From NCBI RefSeq assembly GCF_900112425.1, contig NZ_FOLP01000001.1, positions 62,001-126,000 of the forward strand: a stretch of DNA of 64,000 bases. Reading direction: 5' to 3'. The position numbers and the translations under genes are program-made. Source of the DNA: Variovorax sp. OK212 (GTDB taxonomy: Bacteria; Pseudomonadota; Gammaproteobacteria; Burkholderiales; Burkholderiaceae_C). The notes below the pieces were generated by a model, which was not told the DNA's origin, searched no databases, and saw only the letters and a program-made list of their open reading frames with translations. This document shows positions 60,288 through 64,000 of this stretch, one piece after another (positions within the stretch are counted from its first letter, which is position 1; each line of letters opens with the position of its first letter).

Positions 60288-62194
60288 CACAGGCGGTCAT
60301 TCTTGCGGGCGGCAAGGGCACCCGGCTGGCAGAGCGCCTGAACGGGCGGCCCAAGCCTCTCGTGGATGTCAACGGGACACCGTTGCTGGAGCTTCAGGTC
60401 CGCACGCTCGCGCATCACGGGATCGATGACGTCGTCGTTCTGGTCAACCACGCGGCAGACCAGATCCAGGCTTTCTTCGAGCAGAGCCAGTTTCCCAGCC
60501 GGGTGCGTCTTTTCGACGATGGCGAGCCGCGCGGGACGGCGGGTGCCCTCTTGGCGTGCCTGAACGAACTGGACGATCAATTCATCATCGTCTATGGCGA
60601 TACGCTGTTCGACATCGATATCGGGCACATGCTGGCCGCACACGAGGCTTCAGGTGCGGATGCCACCCTGCTACTGCATCCGAATGATCATCCAGCGGAC
60701 TCTGATCTCGTGGAGATCGATGCATCTGGCCGGGTGCAGGCGTTTCACGGTTACCCGCACCCGAACGGCGCCGAGTTGCGCAACCTCGTCAATGCGGCCT
60801 TCTACATCGTCGAGAAGAAGGCGCTTCTGGCCTGGTGCGACTTTCCTGTGCCCTGTGACTTCGCCAAAGACCTATTTCCGGCCATGGTGCGCGCCGGCGC
60901 GCACATCGCAGGCTATGTCAGCTTCGAGTACATCAAGGACCTGGGCACGCCCAAGCGACTCGACAAAGTGGAAAGGCACCTCCGTTTGGGCGTTGTTCAA
61001 CGGGCCAGTCGGCAGCACCTGCAAAAGGCTGTGTTTTTGGACCGGGACGGAACCCTCAATGTGCTTCGCGACTACGTGCGCCGGCCCGTGGATTTCGAAC
61101 TTCTGCCGCATGCCGCCGACGCTGTGCGTGCGTTCAACAACGCGGAGTACCGCGTTGTTGTGGTGACGAATCAACCGGTGCTTGCGCGTGGAGAGGCCAG
61201 CTTCGGCGACCTGCAGCGTATCCACAACCGGCTGGAAAGCCGGCTGGGCGATGCCGGTGCCTATGTCGATGCGATCTACTTCTGCCCGCACCACCCGGAT
61301 ACAGGTTTTGCCGGAGAAGTGCCGGCGCTGAAAATCGTGTGCAATTGTCGCAAGCCTCAGCCCGGCATGATCCACGAGGCAATGACGGCGATGAACATCC
61401 AAGCCGCTGACTCCTGGATGATCGGTGATAGCACCGCCGACATTCTGGCGGCGCGGCGAGCCAAGCTGCGTTCGGTTCTGGTGGAAACCGGGGAGGCGGG
61501 AGGTGATGGCAAATTCACAGCCGCGCCCGACTTTCGTTTCGCACACATCGGCGCTGCAGCACATTTCATCGTTCACACTTATTCACTGCTTGTTGCTGCC
61601 GTCCACGAATGGGTGCTCAAAATCCAGCCTGGTGATCTTGTATTGATCGGCGGCTTGGCGCGTACCGGGAAGTCGACCATCGCCAGCGTGTTGAAGTCCG
61701 AATTGGTCGCTCGCAAGCTGGATGCTCAAGTGCTGTCGCTCGATCGCTGGTTGCTGCCCGCTGCTGAACGAACCGAGGGCGTCTTGGGGCGCTATGCGCT
61801 GGAAGAGGCGAAAAAAGATCTCAAAGACTGGCTCTCCGGCGGCGCGGTCAACGCTGACTTGCCGTCCTTCGATCGGATGCTTCGCGAACGGGGCCTGTCC
61901 GAGCGCATGGTGCTTGCGCAAGACACTGTCGTGATTCTGGAGGGTGTCCCCGCGTTGCTTGCCGATTGGCGGGGTGAGCGGCGGATTTGGCGTCTCCACA
62001 TCGAAGCCGCGGAAGCACCGCGGCGTGTTCGTGTCGAGGCCGACCTCATCGCACGCCGCCTGGCTGATGAACAAGGGGCGGTGCAAGCCTACGAGCAGCG
62101 ACAGCAGGACGAAGCGCCATCAGTGGTCGCTGCGCGGGCCACGGCTGACGATGTGCTTGACTTTGATTTCATTTTTCCATTTGACACCCCATGA
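60284..62194 (+). CDS. Three-domain heptose enzyme: nucleotidyltransferase + GmhB-like phosphatase + P-loop kinase-like domain
   Basis: A 636-residue fusion. Residues 1 to about 235 form a sugar-phosphate nucleotidyltransferase (LAGGKGTRLAERLNGRPKPL, VYGDTLFDID), like HddC. About 245-415 is a HAD-IIIA phosphatase like GmhB: FLDRDGTLN with the nucleophile Asp near 253, VVVTNQPVLARGE, a zinc-type Cys/His cluster (YFCPHHPD, CNCRKPQPG) and MIGDSTADI. About 435-636 is a P-loop domain (GGLARTGKSTIAS near 456) with a uridine/pantothenate-kinase look. The first two would supply 7-phosphatase and GDP- or other NDP-transfer steps; the third has no place in the known pathway. Starts with GTG overlapping the epimerase. 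Confidence 0.85.
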   Translation: MTQAVILAGGKGTRLAERLNGRPKPLVDVNGTPLLELQVRTLAHHGIDDVVVLVNHAADQIQAFFEQSQFPSRVRLFDDGEPRGTAGALLACLNELDDQFIIVYGDTLFDIDIGHMLAAHEASGADATLLLHPNDHPADSDLVEIDASGRVQAFHGYPHPNGAELRNLVNAAFYIVEKKALLAWCDFPVPCDFAKDLFPAMVRAGAHIAGYVSFEYIKDLGTPKRLDKVERHLRLGVVQRASRQHLQKAVFLDRDGTLNVLRDYVRRPVDFELLPHAADAVRAFNNAEYRVVVVTNQPVLARGEASFGDLQRIHNRLESRLGDAGAYVDAIYFCPHHPDTGFAGEVPALKIVCNCRKPQPGMIHEAMTAMNIQAADSWMIGDSTADILAARRAKLRSVLVETGEAGGDGKFTAAPDFRFAHIGAAAHFIVHTYSLLVAAVHEWVLKIQPGDLVLIGGLARTGKSTIASVLKSELVARKLDAQVLSLDRWLLPAAERTEGVLGRYALEEAKKDLKDWLSGGAVNADLPSFDRMLRERGLSERMVLAQDTVVILEGVPALLADWRGERRIWRLHIEAAEAPRRVRVEADLIARRLADEQGAVQAYEQRQQDEAPSVVAARATADDVLDFDFIFPFDTP

Positions 62195-63180
62195 TCATTA
62201 GCCGGACACCGTTGCGGATGAGTTTTGTTGGAGGCGGAAGCGATCTGCCAAGCTACTACCGACAGCATGGCGGTGCAGTGCTTTCGACCGCCGTAGATAA
62301 ATATGTCTATGTGAGCGTCAACAAGAAGTTCGATGGCGGAATCCGAATTGCGTATTCCAAGACCGAAGAGGTCGACCACATCGAAAAGATCGAGCATCGC
62401 CTGGTTCATGCGACGCTTCAAATGTTGGAAATCCAAGGTGGTATTGAAGTCACGAGCACTGCCGATATTCCCTCACGCGGCACCGGGCTAGGGTCGTCCA
62501 GTGCCTTTACCGTCGGGTTGATCAACGTACTTTCGGCCTATTTGGGGCGGCATGTCTCGGCAGAACAGCTGGGGCGATTGAGCTGCGAAATTGAAATTGA
62601 GCGGTGCAACGAACCGATCGGAAAACAGGATCAGTATGCGTCGGCGTACGGTGGATTGAGCCTCATTGAATTCAAACCGGATGACAGCGTTTTGGTGACG
62701 CCGCTCGTGTTGCAGCGAAAGATCCGAGAGGCCATTGAAAGCAGTATTGTTGTTTTTTACACGGGTATTACGCGCAGCGCTTCGGGCATCCTGAAAGAGC
62801 AGTCATCGAATGTGGCTGACAGTGCGAGCAAGCAAAAGATGCTGAGCCGCATGGTTGAGCTGGTTTATGAATTACGCGACGAATTACAGAGCGGCCATTT
62901 GGACTCGATGGGTGAAATTCTCGATGAAAACTGGCGGCTAAAAAAGCAATTGGCCTCTGGCATCACCAGCAGCGCAATTGATGACTGGTATGTGAAGGCC
63001 AAAGCCAATGGCGCGCTCGGTGGTAAATTGTTGGGTGCGGGCGCAGGCGGATTTTTGATGTTCTATGCGCCGCCTGAACGCCATGATGCTATTGAAAAGG
63101 CGCTCGGCCTGCGCCGGATAAATTTCGGATTTGAACCTTTGGGGAGTCGAATAATTTTCTACAATCCGACTGACCTGTAG
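62191..63180 (+). CDS. hddA: HddA-like D-glycero-D-manno-heptose 7-phosphate kinase (GHMP)
   Basis: A 329-residue GHMP-family kinase. RTPLRMSFVGGGSDLPSYY is the characteristic N-terminus, PSRGTGLGSSSAFTVGL the ATP-binding loop near residue 94, and KLLGAGAGGFLMFYAP the third motif. It should phosphorylate the anomeric carbon of heptose 7-phosphate with alpha stereochemistry, giving the substrate of the GmhB domain upstream. The gene overlaps the fusion gene by ATGA. Much lower GC than the first 55 kb. Confidence 0.9.
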   Translation: MIISRTPLRMSFVGGGSDLPSYYRQHGGAVLSTAVDKYVYVSVNKKFDGGIRIAYSKTEEVDHIEKIEHRLVHATLQMLEIQGGIEVTSTADIPSRGTGLGSSSAFTVGLINVLSAYLGRHVSAEQLGRLSCEIEIERCNEPIGKQDQYASAYGGLSLIEFKPDDSVLVTPLVLQRKIREAIESSIVVFYTGITRSASGILKEQSSNVADSASKQKMLSRMVELVYELRDELQSGHLDSMGEILDENWRLKKQLASGITSSAIDDWYVKAKANGALGGKLLGAGAGGFLMFYAPPERHDAIEKALGLRRINFGFEPLGSRIIFYNPTDL

Positions 63181-63255
63181 TTTTAATGGGCATCTGCTCT
63201 GCGCCTGCAATAGTTTGCGCAAACTATCATCTTGAATTAAAAAATAAAACTGCCC

Positions 63256-64000
63256 ATGTATCCTCCACGCGTATCAGTTGTCATCCCAACGCGAAATTCC
63301 GAAAAATATCTGAAGGAGGCGTTGAACAGCATCCTGGGGCAGACTTTCACGGATTTTGAAGTTCTGATTGTTGATGACAATTCGACAGATGGCACTTTGG
63401 ACCTCATTCGCGGCTATGAGGACTCTCGCATCACAGTGTTGAAAGGGCCAGGCAAAGGTCTTGCTGCCGCATTGAATTTTGCTTATCGCGAAGCTCGAGG
63501 CGAATTCATTGCACGCATGGATGCGGATGACATTGCGGAAGTCACGAGACTCGGAAAGCAGGTGGCGTTTCTCGAGGAGCATCTCGACGTAGGGGTTTGC
63601 GGAACGAAATTTCAGCAGTTCATGGACGGTGATGCCATTCACCATCACATGGAGAACGTCCGCTATGTCGACATGCTCATGGGTTGCTATATCGGTCATC
63701 CTACGACAATGCTGCGACGCCAGCTGTTCGCCGAAAACAATCTCTTCTATGACGAGTCGATGCGTTTTAGCGAGGATTATGATTTGTGGACGCGTGCCAT
63801 TCGGGTCACGAAATTGGGAAATGTCCAAGAGGTCTTGCTTCGCTATCGCCGCCACAATGAAAGTGCGTCGATTGCGCATATGGACGAAATGCATCGGCTG
63901 GACGTCGGTGTCAAGATCCGGATGATCGGTTACCTCGTGGGCGACCTGTCACCAGCCGATGTTGCACAGATCACAGCAATGTTGAGGGGCGAGTCCGTCG
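63256..64000 (+). CDS. Glycosyltransferase family 2 protein, 5' part
   Basis: The frame is open from the ATG at 63256 to the window end (248 codons visible). It has the GT-A fold markers SVVIPTRNSEKYL, VDDNSTDGTLDL and the DxD-type ARMDADDIA, then FSEDYDLWTRA with a likely catalytic acidic pair. No membrane segment is seen so far. It probably transfers a sugar during assembly of the polysaccharide made with the rhamnose and heptose precursors. Preceded by a 75-base AT-rich gap. Confidence 0.9.
   Translation, partial: MYPPRVSVVIPTRNSEKYLKEALNSILGQTFTDFEVLIVDDNSTDGTLDLIRGYEDSRITVLKGPGKGLAAALNFAYREARGEFIARMDADDIAEVTRLGKQVAFLEEHLDVGVCGTKFQQFMDGDAIHHHMENVRYVDMLMGCYIGHPTTMLRRQLFAENNLFYDESMRFSEDYDLWTRAIRVTKLGNVQEVLLRYRRHNESASIAHMDEMHRLDVGVKIRMIGYLVGDLSPADVAQITAMLRGESV

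Noticed and set aside
63274..63894. 206-codon minus-strand frame at the window end
   Set aside because: The plus strand encodes an obvious GT2 glycosyltransferase running off the window; the minus frame has no family character.

Overview
The window is GC-rich (about two thirds G+C over most of its length) and densely coded, with no rRNA, tRNA, phage or insertion sequence that I could find. The gene complement points to a Burkholderiales bacterium of the family Comamonadaceae, most likely Variovorax or a close relative. The supporting genes are the DctA/DctBD dicarboxylate system, priA next to hemE, a PhaM-type PHA granule protein, complete pgaABCD and tandem glycine aptamers before dadA. The genus is an inference from gene content and style, not from a marker gene.

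Layout, left to right. (1) 1-6.0 kb: the 3' end of a TPR/glycosyltransferase-like gene, then dctA behind a good sigma-54 promoter, and dctB-dctD, whose product would activate that promoter. (2) 6.0-12.1 kb, minus strand: a tightly coupled run rep > lipoprotein > pldA > nadE > aldehyde dehydrogenase. (3) 12.3-31.6 kb: mostly housekeeping and transport genes. These include an AEC permease, a ClpP-like periplasmic protein, priA, hemE, an MFS carboxylate transporter, redoxin plus DsbD, an alanyl-tRNA editing gene with a frameshift, a sorbosone dehydrogenase-like lipoprotein, MarR plus a ClC channel, and an alcohol dehydrogenase with a divergent LysR. (4) 31.6-32.0 kb: a gene-free mosaic of hairpin repeats. 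(5) 32.0-39.6 kb: an SDR gene and the complete pgaABCD operon for poly-N-acetylglucosamine biofilm polysaccharide.

(6) 40.7-49.5 kb: eleven minus-strand genes with almost no spacing. They encode three LysE-type exporters, one DMT exporter, two PhzF-family proteins, two VOC proteins, a GST, a PLP aminotransferase and a threonine-dehydratase-like enzyme. They face a divergent MocR (GntR-aminotransferase) regulator across a short gap holding an inverted repeat. This looks like one undescribed amino-acid or amino-acid-analogue conversion and export unit. (7) 51.2-54.9 kb: a PhaM-like protein, a FIST-domain protein, and dadA behind a tandem glycine riboswitch.

(8) 55.1-64.0 kb: a surface-polysaccharide locus. 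rfbBDAC makes dTDP-L-rhamnose. It is followed by gmhA, an NAD-dependent sugar epimerase/dehydratase, a three-domain fusion (sugar nucleotidyltransferase + GmhB-like HAD phosphatase + P-loop kinase-like domain), an HddA-like GHMP kinase and a GT2 glycosyltransferase cut by the window end. Together these look like a nucleotide-activated heptose pathway. Base composition falls clearly from within rfbA onward, as expected for a variable, transferred glycan cassette joined to a conserved rhamnose module.

The strongest candidates for something new are the three-domain heptose enzyme and the MocR-linked eleven-gene export/conversion operon.
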